A DNA stretch of 27,262 bases from Clostridia bacterium (GTDB lineage: Bacteria > Bacillota > Clostridia > Christensenellales > Borkfalkiaceae): assembly GCA_900767195.1 (NCBI GenBank), contig CAAFYG010000054.1, forward strand, positions 1 through 27,262. Direction: 5' to 3'. Every line of letters begins with the position of its first letter. Position 1 is the first letter of the stretch. The notes under the pieces are model-generated. The model was given only the letters and a program-made list of their open reading frames with translations. It did no database searches and had not been told where the DNA came from. Below are positions 15,912-22,480 of this stretch, in pieces. A program made the position numbers and the translations under genes.

Positions 15912-16817
15912 TTAAAAAGTTGCGCGCCCGCAAAAACTGTCGGTAGAAGAATCCAGCAACCCTTCCTTTTCCGCCACTGCGCGTAGCCTTGCCTTTTGTT
16001 CTTCCGTAAGATAAGAAAAAGGTTTTCTCGCATGCCCCGCATCGATGCCCTGTAAAGAGAGTATGTATTTCGTAGCTTCCAGCAAGCCGCAGTCGCAAAC
16101 GGTTGTAATCACTTCGTTGGCGCTGTGTTGCACGGCTAACGCCTCTTTCATTTTGCCTTGCTTATACAAATCGCTAATCCGCAGATATTTTCCCAGCATA
16201 AAGTTGAAAGTCGTACCTATCGCCCCGTCTGCGCCCGCCGCAAGAGCGGAAAGAAAATCCTCGTCTTTCCCAGAAAACACCGTTTTATCGCAATGGCTTT
16301 TAATCTGTTCCAGCAAATAAAAATCGTCGTCCGTAAATTTCAAGTATCCCACGCCGTCGCAATTCATCAATTCAAGAAACTGATCCAGCGTAAACGAAGT
16401 TTTCGTGGTGGAAGGAATATTATAAATCATCATCGGCAAATCCACGCTTGCCAGAAGGTCGAGATAATAATTTTTAATCTCCTCGAACCGATACGAAAAA
16501 TAGAACGGGGGCACGCTCGATACGGCGTCCGCGCCCGCGCGCTGCGCATGGCGGGCAAGTTTCACAGAGTTATTCGTTCCGATCGCCCCGATATGGGCCA
16601 CCACAAACGCCCCTTCCGCCGCTTCGATAACTGCTTCCAACACTTTTTTCCGTTCGGCTTCGTCTAGCGAAAAACATTCCGCAGAAGAGCCTCCCGCATA
16701 AATGCCGTCTGCGCCATCTTTCAGCACTTTTTGCACAAGTGCCTGCAACGCTTTATAATCCACCGTCGTTTCGTCTTTAAACGGCGTAACGATCGGAACT
16801 AAAAACTTCGCCTCCAT
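15912..16817 (-). CDS. nanA: N-acetylneuraminate lyase
   Basis: 301-residue member of the DapA/NanA class I aldolase superfamily; splits N-acetylneuraminate into N-acetylmannosamine and pyruvate in the cytoplasm. Visible: the substrate loop GGSSAE (42-47, GGSTGE in E. coli NanA), Tyr132 in YNIPSTT, Schiff-base Lys160 in YLKFTDDDF, and the NanA-like SGKDEDFLSALAAGADGAIG (~193-212), which favours sialate lyase over dihydrodipicolinate synthase. A moderate AAGGGAG site lies 10 nt before the ATG. It follows a sialidase gene by 78 nt, which supports the assignment. Downstream sialate genes (nanE, nanK, nagA/B) are not in the window. Confidence 0.9.
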   Translation of the reverse strand: MEAKFLVPIVTPFKDETTVDYKALQALVQKVLKDGADGIYAGGSSAECFSLDEAERKKVLEAVIEAAEGAFVVAHIGAIGTNNSVKLARHAQRAGADAVSSVPPFYFSYRFEEIKNYYLDLLASVDLPMMIYNIPSTTKTSFTLDQFLELMNCDGVGYLKFTDDDFYLLEQIKSHCDKTVFSGKDEDFLSALAAGADGAIGTTFNFMLGKYLRISDLYKQGKMKEALAVQHSANEVITTVCDCGLLEATKYILSLQGIDAGHARKPFSYLTEEQKARLRAVAEKEGLLDSSTDSFCGRATF

Positions 16818-16895
16818 AGTTATTCTACTCCCTTTTTAGGTTTTTTCGGATAATTTTTCATAAAATGAATTTTTCCCTCCGTATTTTCGCGCCGA

Positions 16896-17969
16896 CTACG
16901 CGCGGGGCGGCAATTCCCACTTTGTATAATAGATTCCCGTGCGTTTCGCCCCGTCTTTCCGCTGATAGTACACCGTCAGCAAAGATCCGTCCGAACATTC
17001 GCACGTTGCGGGATAGCCGAGATCCCAATTGAGTCCGTCGTCCCGTAAAACGATTTCTTCGCTCCAATTTTCCCCGTCATCGAAACTTACGCGCGCACGT
17101 TGTCCGAACGGCGCAATCCTGCGCCCGTACGTTAAAATCACCGCGCCGCTCGAGTGTCTGAAAAAGTGCGGCGGTGCACCGTCGAATCCCGTAGCCTTCC
17201 ACGCGCCGAACGTCCGTCCGCCGTCGCGGCTTAACGCCGTGTAAATCGTAAACAACCCGTTCCCGTTCTGCGCCCGCAACCCCGCCAGAATTTTACCTTC
17301 ACCCAGCGAAACGGCATGCGGCTCGCAAAAGAGTATTCCCTCTTCCGCTTCGGGCGGCATAGGCAAGTCTACGGGGTGCGACCATTTTTCGCCGTCCGCG
17401 CTTTCCACCCATTGCAGTTTGTTTACGGCAAATCCGCCCGTTACAAACTCTTCGCAAAACGCTCTTCCGAGGTAATAAAAACTGCCGTCCTTTTTCACGC
17501 AAGGTCCGTGCGGACTGCTCACCGGAAGAAGAAAAACTTTCCCGAACGCTTTGCCGCCGTCTTTGCTTACGGCGCAGGTAGAACCGAGATACCGTTTTTC
17601 GTCCTCGTCGCTCACAAGGTCGAGATAGGCTTCTATCAACTTCCGTTCTTTTTCGGGGTAATCCCGCTTTGCAAGCGCGCGCTGAAAAGCGCGGCTGTTC
17701 GTAAAACTCGTTAAAACCACGCGATCGCCGGATACGGCGATGCCCGCGTCCCTATCGTCGAGAGGCGTATCGAATGCCACCGCCGGCGCAGACCAAGTAA
17801 GTCCCTCGTCCGAGGAATAGCAAATCACCGCCTTTCCGAACGGGCACACGTGTCCGAGTCTGAATCCCGAACACACCGCGGCGATTCTGCCGTCCGGCAG
17901 GCGGGCTACGCTCGGCCAATTGAATCCGCCGAAGAGGCGGCTGCTTTCTACCACTGTACCGTGTTTCAA
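16896..17969 (-). CDS. Sialidase (BNR/Asp-box, GH33-like), no signal peptide
   Basis: 357-residue six-bladed propeller sialidase-like protein. I chose TTG at 17969 (GGGGAG 6 nt upstream); a GTG at 18020 adds 17 residues with no site. Asp boxes: SSDEGLTW (52-59), SKDGGKAF (135-142), SADGEKW (190-196), SRDGGRTF (247-254) and SFDDGENW (295-302). Candidate catalytic groups: Asp in DDRDAG (~71-75), Glu in FCEPHAV (~216), Arg in LRAQ (232), Tyr in DLGYP (319). There is no classical FRIP motif; the N-terminus reads FNWPSVARLPDG. With no signal peptide or anchor it probably works in the cytoplasm on imported sialosides, passing Neu5Ac to the lyase encoded next. It is the first gene after the operon promoter and ends in TAG. 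Confidence 0.8.
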   Translation of the reverse strand: MKHGTVVESSRLFGGFNWPSVARLPDGRIAAVCSGFRLGHVCPFGKAVICYSSDEGLTWSAPAVAFDTPLDDRDAGIAVSGDRVVLTSFTNSRAFQRALAKRDYPEKERKLIEAYLDLVSDEDEKRYLGSTCAVSKDGGKAFGKVFLLPVSSPHGPCVKKDGSFYYLGRAFCEEFVTGGFAVNKLQWVESADGEKWSHPVDLPMPPEAEEGILFCEPHAVSLGEGKILAGLRAQNGNGLFTIYTALSRDGGRTFGAWKATGFDGAPPHFFRHSSGAVILTYGRRIAPFGQRARVSFDDGENWSEEIVLRDDGLNWDLGYPATCECSDGSLLTVYYQRKDGAKRTGIYYTKWELPPRA

Positions 17970-18032
17970 TGTAATCTCCCCATTTAAAAATTCGGCAAAC
18001 GCGAAAAGCCCTCTCCTCACGTTTACACCATA

Positions 18033-18061
18033 ATTATACTGCCGGAATCACCCAAAAGCAA
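18033..18061 (-). promoter_or_regulatory. Promoter of the sialoglycan operon
   Basis: Minus strand: TTGCTT (18056-18061), 17-bp spacer, perfect TATAAT (18033-18038). It lies 63 nt before the chosen sialidase start. The weak -35 next to a direct repeat suggests activator dependence. Confidence 0.7.
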
Positions 18062-18093
18062 TAACAAAATTTATTTTTAGTATAACAAAATTT
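18061..18093. promoter_or_regulatory. Probable AraC-type operator, direct repeat with 21-bp period
   Basis: ATAACAAAATTT occurs exactly at 18061-18072 and 18082-18093. The 21-bp period puts both copies on one face of the helix, as in araI1/I2. The pair abuts the -35 of the sialoglycan promoter on its upstream side, as for a class II AraC-family activator; the divergent regulator gene starts 90 bp away. Confidence 0.65.
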
Positions 18094-18113
18094 TTATAAG
18101 TCCGCATTTTTTC

Positions 18114-18142
18114 TTTACAAAATTTCAAATTTTCGCTAAGAT
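18114..18142 (+). promoter_or_regulatory. Promoter of the divergent AraC-type regulator
   Basis: TTTACA (18114-18119), 17-bp spacer, TAAGAT (18137-18142) on the plus strand, about 40 nt before the regulator ATG. Confidence 0.6.
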
Positions 18143-18183
18143 AAAAACGGTTATATTTCAAGCCTCACGGGAGAATAATTTCT

Positions 18184-19065
18184 ATGGCGACTATTTACAA
18201 TTATTTTCATTTGGGCGAGCAAACGCTTTATCTCGATAATCTTACTTTGCACCCTCCCACTCTCCTCACGTTCAGCAAAATCAAAAACGGAATGAAAGGC
18301 GAAACGAATCTGCACCTGCACTCCTATCTCGAGCTGTTCTATTTCGAAAGCGGAAAAGGCTTTTTCGAAATCGACAACAAAGTTTACCCCTTGCAAGCCG
18401 ATAAACTTCTTATCGTAGACGCAAAAAAATTGCACCTGCAATACTCCGACAGCCGGAAAAGACCGCTCACTTACTACAATTTTTCCATCGACAATCTGCA
18501 CCTGAAAAACAAGCCTGCAAACTCGATCACGTCGGGCGGCTTCTTCATTTATACTTTCCCTACCAAGCAGAATAAAATCCGCGCGAACATCATTCGATTG
18601 ATGAACGAATTCGAAAATAAGCAATACAACTACAACAACAAAATTTACGCCATTTTCACGGAAATTCTGATCGACACGCTCCGCCTCGTTCTCCACGACG
18701 ACGATTTTTCGGAAAAGAACGAAGATTCCAACGTAAACCGCCGCTTTCTGGAAGGCGCGAAAGAGTACATCGAAGAACATTACAAAGATCCGCTCTCACT
18801 TGAAGAGCTACTTAAACAGTCTTTTATGGCAAAAAGTTACTTTGTTACGCAGTTTAAAAAACTGTTCAATATCAGCCCTATGCAGTATCTTACGTTGGTG
18901 CGCGTCGAAAAGGCGAAACTTCTTTTGCAGAACACCGACGATTCCATTACGCTGATCGCCTCGGAAACGGGTTTTAACAGTCCCGTTTATTTTGCCGAAG
19001 TCTTTTCAAAGCTCGTAGGCGTATCGCCGTCGAACTATCGAAAAATCGCCACCACGGACCTGTAA
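18184..19065 (+). CDS. AraC-family regulator of the sialoglycan operon
   Basis: 293-residue AraC/XylS-type transcription factor. N-terminal cupin ligand-sensing domain at about 25-110 (HLHSYLELFYFESGKGFFEI, with H44, H46 and E50) and C-terminal double helix-turn-helix at about 190-290 (LSLEELLKQSFMAKSYF, then ITLIASETGFNSPVYFAEVF and the signature VSPSNYRK). GGGAG lies 10 nt before the ATG. It is divergent from the sialidase/lyase operon, and a 21-bp-period direct repeat beside the operon's -35 is its likely site, so it probably activates the operon in response to a glycan-derived ligand. The ligand is not known; Neu5Ac or ManNAc are guesses. A strong terminator follows the gene. Confidence 0.9.
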   Translation: MATIYNYFHLGEQTLYLDNLTLHPPTLLTFSKIKNGMKGETNLHLHSYLELFYFESGKGFFEIDNKVYPLQADKLLIVDAKKLHLQYSDSRKRPLTYYNFSIDNLHLKNKPANSITSGGFFIYTFPTKQNKIRANIIRLMNEFENKQYNYNNKIYAIFTEILIDTLRLVLHDDDFSEKNEDSNVNRRFLEGAKEYIEEHYKDPLSLEELLKQSFMAKSYFVTQFKKLFNISPMQYLTLVRVEKAKLLLQNTDDSITLIASETGFNSPVYFAEVFSKLVGVSPSNYRKIATTDL

Positions 19066-19131
19066 AATACGTTTAATCCAAGGTAATTACCTCTTATAAA
19101 ACGGAAAAGCGGCAAAAAACGGAAAGAAAGG

Positions 19132-19165
19132 CGGCGTGCGGGAATCATTCCGGCACGCCGTTTTT
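19132..19165 (+). terminator. Intrinsic terminator of the AraC-type regulator
   Basis: CGGCGTGC (19132-19139) pairs with GCACGCCG (19153-19160), with an inner GGAA/TTCC stem and a T5 tail at 19161-19165. GC-rich stem with a U-tract. Confidence 0.9.
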
Positions 19166-19195
19166 CGTCCGATAACGCTTTTTGAAGTATACGAT

Positions 19196-19229
19196 AAAAG
19201 CCGAAATTCCTGCCCGAGTTTCGGCTTTT
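19196..19229. terminator. Bidirectional intrinsic terminator
   Basis: AAAAGCCGAAA (19196-19206) pairs perfectly with TTTCGGCTTTT (19219-19229), with T-runs available on both strands. On the minus strand it ends the glycerophosphodiesterase remnant; on the plus strand it backs up the regulator's terminator. Confidence 0.85.
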
Positions 19230-19255
19230 TCGTTTTTCCGTTTACGAATCGCAAT

Positions 19256-19567
19256 CTATTCCGGAATGTTTGTCGTAATATAATCCACGCCGTAAGAAAT
19301 GAGTTTTTCCGCCGCAGTTTTATCGTCCACCGTCCAACAATTGATTTCTACGTTGTTCTTCTTTAACTCTTTTACGTTTTCCGCCGTAAGTCTTTCGAAG
19401 TAAATATCAAGCCCCAGCCGAAACGCTTTCAAGCGAGCTATCAGCTTTTCGCTTACCGGCTCGTCCGTTAAAAACTGTATGTTCAGCCCAGCGTCCAAGT
19501 CTCGTAAAACGGTAAGATTTTCGTAGCAAAACGATACCGTCGCAAACTTCGTATTCAGAAAAAATAT
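19256..19567 (-). pseudogene. C-terminal fragment of a glycerophosphodiester phosphodiesterase
   Basis: About 100 residues in one frame correspond to the last part of a GDPD-family TIM barrel: FATVSFCYENLTVLRDL (beta strand plus helix), LNIQFLTDEPVSEKL, LTAENVKELKKNNVEIN, and the typical end CWTVDDKTAAEKLISYGVDYITTN, closing with TAG. The first ~60% of the protein, including the HR and ED catalytic motifs near the N-terminus, is missing: an in-frame stop lies at 19568-19570 and the DNA beyond shows no continuation. No start site with a ribosome-binding site is visible. The intact terminator downstream suggests the gene was once functional here and lost its 5' part by deletion or insertion. 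Confidence 0.75.
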
Positions 19568-19585
19568 TTAAACGCCGTCAGCGCG

Positions 19586-19615
19586 TTGCAATAACCCGAT
19601 TTCAAACTATATAAT
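19586..19615 (+). promoter_or_regulatory. Candidate promoter facing a hairpin
   Basis: TTGCAA (19586-19591), 18-bp spacer, TATAAT (19610-19615) on the plus strand. No gene follows; transcription would start at or inside the hairpin at 19618-19664. Confidence 0.35.
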
Positions 19616-19617
19616 AG

Positions 19618-19668
19618 AAACAGGCGCAGATTTCTTGTTTTTTCAAGTTTATCCGCGCCTGTTTTCTA
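19618..19668 (+). terminator. Long hairpin, terminator-like
   Basis: AAACAGGCGC (19618-19627) pairs with GCGCCTGTTT (19655-19664), one A/C mismatch, then GAT/ATC and CTTG/CAAG continue the stem. It is followed by a short T-rich stretch (TTTTCT). Possible terminator on the plus strand, or the body of a very short RNA. Confidence 0.5.
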
Positions 19669-19785
19669 TGAAAATTAACTTTTTCATCCTAATCTGCAAA
19701 CCATCGATAGTACGTACGGCAAGATGTACAATATGTTTTCTCCACCCCCCCTAACTTACTTGTCTTTATATTAAGGTTTGCTACA

Positions 19786-20113
19786 CTATTCTGTTTTTCC
19801 CTTAAAAATGTTTGTTATATCACGCCCGCCGTACATTATACGCAACATCGTTACTTTCAACACCTATGTTTCCGTCAGATAAAACACCAAATAATTATCC
19901 ACAGGCATAATACGCAAATTTCGTGTTTTCCTCGGTTCTCTACCATACACGCGATTACGTAAAGGCATTTCGTCTAAACTTTCAATAGCCGCTTGAATAC
20001 GATTCTGTTGCCGCACGGCATTCTCGCCCGCCATCACTTTGTAAGCGTGGTACTCAAATATTTTGCCTAAATCTTCTTCCGTTTTTTTTGGCAATAAAAA
20101 TAGTGTATTTCAT
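19786..20113 (-). pseudogene. ParE/RelE-type toxin gene, broken twice
   Basis: The frame gives the conserved body of a type II toxin of the RelE/ParE superfamily: AAIESLDEMPLRNRVYG, LRIMPVDNYLVFYL. It ends early at TAG 19864-19866, but the same frame continues VLKVTMLRIMYGGRDI, the usual C-terminal strand of the family, to a final TAG at 19786-19788. At the 5' end the expected start MKYTIFIAKK (ATG at 20111-20113) is one frame off, and the shift falls in a run of eight A (20082-20089 on the plus strand is T8). So there is one likely single-base insertion in a homopolymer and one nonsense change. No antitoxin gene is visible upstream. Non-functional unless the sequence is wrong at both places. 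Confidence 0.85.
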
Positions 20114-20150
20114 ATCATAAAAACTTATTTATAAACAGACAACGTATTTA

Positions 20151-20160
20151 CCCCCCCCCC
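20151..20160. repeat. C10 homopolymer tract
   Basis: Ten consecutive C in AT-rich DNA, 38 bp upstream of the broken toxin gene. A C7 run lies at 19745-19751. Either a slippage-prone tract or a sequencing/assembly weak point. Confidence 0.9.
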
Positions 20161-20213
20161 TTCTATATCTTTTGTTTAAAAATTCGTTTTAGGTTAATCA
20201 TTGTCCACCCAAG

Positions 20214-20366
20214 TGGGAACAGCGGTCGCACCCGTGGTTACTTTTTATTTGCGTAAAAGGCGTTGCCGGCATAATCGTTAAGACAAAAGTCGCAGAAAAG
20301 AAAATTTCTTACGACTGGCTTACGAAGCCCCGTCAAAACGGAAAGTTTGTAAAGAAAACTAAATAA
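20214..20366 (+). pseudogene. C-terminal scrap of an unrecognised gene
   Basis: An open frame of 50 codons ends VKTKVAEKKISYDWLTKP then RQNGKFVKKTK, stop TAA at 20364-20366. The basic, Lys-rich end with a YDWLTKPRQNGK motif looks like a real protein C-terminus and is followed by a terminator, but there is no start or ribosome-binding site and the first third may be out of the original frame. I do not recognise the family. Confidence 0.35.
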
Positions 20367-20376
20367 TATACGATTT

Positions 20377-20410
20377 AAGGCGATAGAACGATAATTCTAC
20401 CGCCTTTTTC
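20377..20410 (+). terminator. Intrinsic terminator after the coding scrap
   Basis: AAGGCG (20377-20382) and TAGAA pair with TTCTA and CGCCTT (20401-20406) around one A/C mismatch, loop CGATAA, followed by TTTTC. It begins 10 nt after the TAA of the upstream scrap. Confidence 0.75.
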
Positions 20411-20443
20411 TTTGCCATTGATTGATTTTTAGGATTTAAATTT

Positions 20444-20641
20444 TTTTGCCTTTTCGGTGAGGAAGGTAGCACAGAGAAAAACGGAAGTCAACGGCAAAAA
20501 TTATTGCCGAAAATTCACATTACAAGCTGCCGTCAACGCAATAATTTTTCGGCTGTTTCGTTGACTTCCGTTCTGTTTGCCGCTCATAAAAACCCGCAAA
20601 AATTTTCTCCGTGCTTGTTTTCGGTTGCCGAAAAGGCAAAA
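20444..20641. repeat. 198-bp nested inverted-repeat structure
   Basis: Four nested complementary pairs, outermost first: 20444-20457 with 20628-20641 (14/14), 20469-20480 with 20603-20614 (11/12), 20480-20493 with 20559-20572 (14/14), 20496-20507 with 20538-20549 (12/12). The pairs are in consistent order, so the whole can fold as one long interrupted stem. Small local hairpins (CGGCAA/TTGCCG near 20493-20510; TTTTCGG-ttg-CCGAAAA at 20618-20634) compete with it. It ends 12 nt before the Shine-Dalgarno site of the truncated gene at 20668. Possible attenuating leader, transfer origin or replication origin. Confidence 0.75.
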
Positions 20642-20667
20642 TAAAACAAACTCAGGAGAAAACCAAA

Positions 20668-20742
20668 ATGATTCAACAACAAAAACCTACCGCTTCAGCG
20701 ATGATAACATATTGTTTTTATAAAATGTTTACTGTTTTTTAA
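20668..20742 (+). pseudogene. 5' end of a truncated gene
   Basis: A well-formed start (AGGAG at 20654-20658, ATG at 20668) opens a frame reading MIQQQKPTASA and stops after 24 codons at 20740-20742, running into the 3' end of the convergent AraC-type gene. About the first 11 residues look genuine, and the junction with foreign DNA is probably near 20700. Family unknown; such starts occur in Clostridial conjugative elements. Confidence 0.5.
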
Positions 20743-21496
20743 ATTCGGACGGAGATATTCCGCTGCATTTTTTGAAATCTCTCGAAAACTCGTACACATT
20801 ATTGTACCCAAGCGAGAACGCAATATCCGTAATGCTTGAATAATCGCTTTTTAACATTTCCTTTGCTTTTTTTATTTTAAATAATCTAACATATCTTATC
20901 GGCGACATACCCATGGTATCCTTGAACAGTTTTCTGAAATAAACCAAGGATAAATCAGAGACGTAAGCCAATTCGTCGTTGCGTATGTGCTTGTTATAAT
21001 TCCGGGCAATATATTCGATTGCTTGCGATATTTTTTGTTTTTTGTCGGAGGGTACGTATTTCTTGTCGATTGTTTTCAGCATAGACGACATAAGACCATA
21101 CAGGTTTCTAAATTCGTCAAGCTTGCAAGCGGTTTTCTTTAATGCTCTGTCAATCTCCATTTTTTGTAATATTTCCAAATAGGCCTCACCGTTATTAACA
21201 TTGAATGTAAAGATTTCCGAACATGACTTATCACATTCGAATTCTATTATCGTAAAATGCCCGGATTCGACGCAGCGCCAATCGTAATTACATCCCTTCG
21301 GCAAAACGGCTACATTATTGATATTTGAAATATACTCCCTGCCGTTTAATCTATAGCGCGTTTCGCCCTCATATTTTATCACAAACGCCCATACCGGACG
21401 GTTATTTCGTTTTCCGCCGGCGTTTTTTTCGGTATACATTGTCGAAACGGAATATATTTTTGTTATAATCAAGTTTGATAAAATCTCTGTATCCAC
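20729..21496 (-). CDS. AraC-family regulator of the dehydroquinase-like gene cluster
   Basis: 255-residue AraC/XylS-type regulator starting at GTG 21496, with AAGGAG 9 nt upstream. A longer frame from TTG 21547 must be wrong because those bases form the promoter (-35 TTGACG at that very TTG). N-terminal sensing domain about 1-150 (RPVWAFVIKYEGETRYRLNG, a cupin-like strand pattern) and C-terminal DNA-binding domain about 155-255 (NDELAYVSDLSLVYFRKLF, then ITDIAFSLGYNNVYEFSRDF and the end GISPSEFKKQ). It is divergent from the AroD-like/oxidoreductase operon, so it most likely controls that operon in response to its substrate. Ligand unknown. Confidence 0.9.
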   Translation of the reverse strand: MDTEILSNLIITKIYSVSTMYTEKNAGGKRNNRPVWAFVIKYEGETRYRLNGREYISNINNVAVLPKGCNYDWRCVESGHFTIIEFECDKSCSEIFTFNVNNGEAYLEILQKMEIDRALKKTACKLDEFRNLYGLMSSMLKTIDKKYVPSDKKQKISQAIEYIARNYNKHIRNDELAYVSDLSLVYFRKLFKDTMGMSPIRYVRLFKIKKAKEMLKSDYSSITDIAFSLGYNNVYEFSRDFKKCSGISPSEFKKQ

Positions 21497-21518
21497 TATA
21501 AGCAACTCCTTTAAGCGA

Positions 21519-21547
21519 ATTATATCATATTCTTGAATTGTCGTCAA
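21519..21547 (-). promoter_or_regulatory. Promoter of the second AraC-type regulator
   Basis: Minus strand TTGACG (21542-21547), 17-bp spacer, TATAAT (21519-21524). The GTG start lies 22 nt after the -10. This decides the start codon of the regulator gene. Confidence 0.75.
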
Positions 21548-21555
21548 TTCTTTTA

Positions 21556-21569
21556 TATCAAATGTGATA
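21556..21569. promoter_or_regulatory. Small palindrome in the divergent promoter region
   Basis: TATCA-AATG-TGATA between the two divergent promoters. It could be an operator for the regulator, but it is short and AT-rich. Confidence 0.3.
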
Positions 21570-21587
21570 AAAAAAACATATATGCTA

Positions 21588-21616
21588 TTTACTTATTATA
21601 ATCTTAATGCTATAAT
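21588..21616 (+). promoter_or_regulatory. Promoter of the four-gene catabolic operon
   Basis: TTTACT (21588-21593), 17-bp spacer, TATAAT (21611-21616) preceded by TGC, giving an extended -10. The predicted leader before the GTG at 21649 is about 25 nt. Confidence 0.7.
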
Positions 21617-21648
21617 GTTTGTAGTTAAATTTTACGGGTGGTGGCTAC

Positions 21649-22464
21649 GTGAAAAAGATATCCGAAATAAATTCTCCTGCTTTAGCGGGAGTCGTAAGAG
21701 AAAAAAACGTTTGTGCGGCTGTTGCGGAAATCAAGAACTGTATGTATGACGGTGCGGATATGATAGACCTTCATATGTCGTGCCTTGAAAACGCCGATAC
21801 AAGCACGCTGAAACATATAATCAATTCGTCGAAACTACCCGTTCTTGCCCTGAATTACAACAAAAAGTATGATTGGTCGGACTGCGGATTATCTGAGGAC
21901 GAACGTGTGGAAAGTTTCTTGAATGCGGCGGCAGCCGGAGCGGCCGGCGTTGATATTCAGGGTTATACGTTTGACGCAAAATCAAAAGATTCATTTTGCG
22001 GCGAGAACAAATACAGCTTTACCAACGGAAATCCGAAAGAAATTGTCACAGACAGCGGCGTAATATCAAAGCAATGCGAACTGATAGAAAAGATACATTC
22101 AATGAAAGCCGAAGTTTTACTGTCCTGCCATCCGGGCATTGCGATGAACTGCAAACAAGTCGTCGAACTGGCTTTGTTTTTAGAAAAACGTAATCCCGAT
22201 ATCATAAAAATAGTAACGTTCGCAGCAGACGAAAATGACCTTATCGAAAGCTTTAAAACAATGTCCGTTTTGAAAAAAGAGGTTAAAACACCGGTAAGCT
22301 ATCATACAAACGGCACTGCCGGAAGTCTTTCGAGAATTGTTAACCCCATTTTGGGAGGTCATATAATTTTCTGTGTTGACCGGTATAATGAAGGAAGCAC
22401 CATGGAACAGCCCGATTTAAAAACCGCGCGAACCATTATCGATAACATGAGAAAAATTATATGA
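21649..22464 (+). CDS. Type I 3-dehydroquinate dehydratase-like protein
   Basis: 271-residue class I aldolase of the AroD type. Known AroD proteins form a Schiff base with 3-dehydroquinate and dehydrate it to 3-dehydroshikimate. Visible equivalents: catalytic His161 in LLSCHPG, Schiff-base Lys187 in IIKIVTFA (26 residues apart, 27 in Salmonella AroD), substrate Arg229 in SLSRI, Gln254 near STMEQPD, and IDLHMSCL (~39-46) where AroD has an EIR/EWRxD motif. Differences in these loops (HTNGTAG for the usual MG motif, EQPD for APGQ) suggest a changed substrate. It starts at GTG with a weak GGTGG site. As first gene of an operon with three oxidoreductases and an AraC regulator, it is more likely catabolic than part of aromatic biosynthesis. 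Confidence 0.78.
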   Translation: MKKISEINSPALAGVVREKNVCAAVAEIKNCMYDGADMIDLHMSCLENADTSTLKHIINSSKLPVLALNYNKKYDWSDCGLSEDERVESFLNAAAAGAAGVDIQGYTFDAKSKDSFCGENKYSFTNGNPKEIVTDSGVISKQCELIEKIHSMKAEVLLSCHPGIAMNCKQVVELALFLEKRNPDIIKIVTFAADENDLIESFKTMSVLKKEVKTPVSYHTNGTAGSLSRIVNPILGGHIIFCVDRYNEGSTMEQPDLKTARTIIDNMRKII

Positions 22465-22480
22465 CGAAAGGAGTGTTTTA

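Larger units (their letters stand above)
20114..20667. other. 554-bp intergenic debris region
   Basis: No intact gene. From left to right: the C10 tract, a C-terminal coding scrap ending at 20366, its terminator (20377-20410), a 198-bp nest of inverted repeats (20444-20641), and the ribosome-binding site of a truncated gene. The mix of a gene end, a terminator, a structured leader and a gene start in this order looks like a fragment of a mobile element whose two flanking genes were cut off. Confidence 0.55.

Noticed and set aside
17970..18020. Longer sialidase start at GTG 18020.
   Set aside because: No ribosome-binding site precedes it and it begins about 12 nt after the -10 box; GGGGAG lies 6 nt before TTG 17969. 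Some uncertainty remains because TTG is a weak start.
9142..19866. Recoding of TAG as a sense codon, suggested by two in-frame ambers (permease and toxin gene).
   Set aside because: TAG also serves as the natural end of the sialidase gene (16896-16898), of the glycerophosphodiesterase fragment (19256-19258) and of the toxin gene itself (19786-19788). The toxin gene carries a second lesion, so decay or error explains the ambers better.
20214..20742. Assignment of the debris to a named conjugative transposon.
   Set aside because: The order of gene end, terminator, structured leader and gene start fits such an element, but the two coding scraps are too short to recognise with confidence.
21497..21547. 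Longer start for the second AraC-type regulator at TTG 21547.
   Set aside because: Those bases are the -35 and -10 of its own promoter with a perfect 17-bp spacer; AAGGAG precedes GTG 21496.
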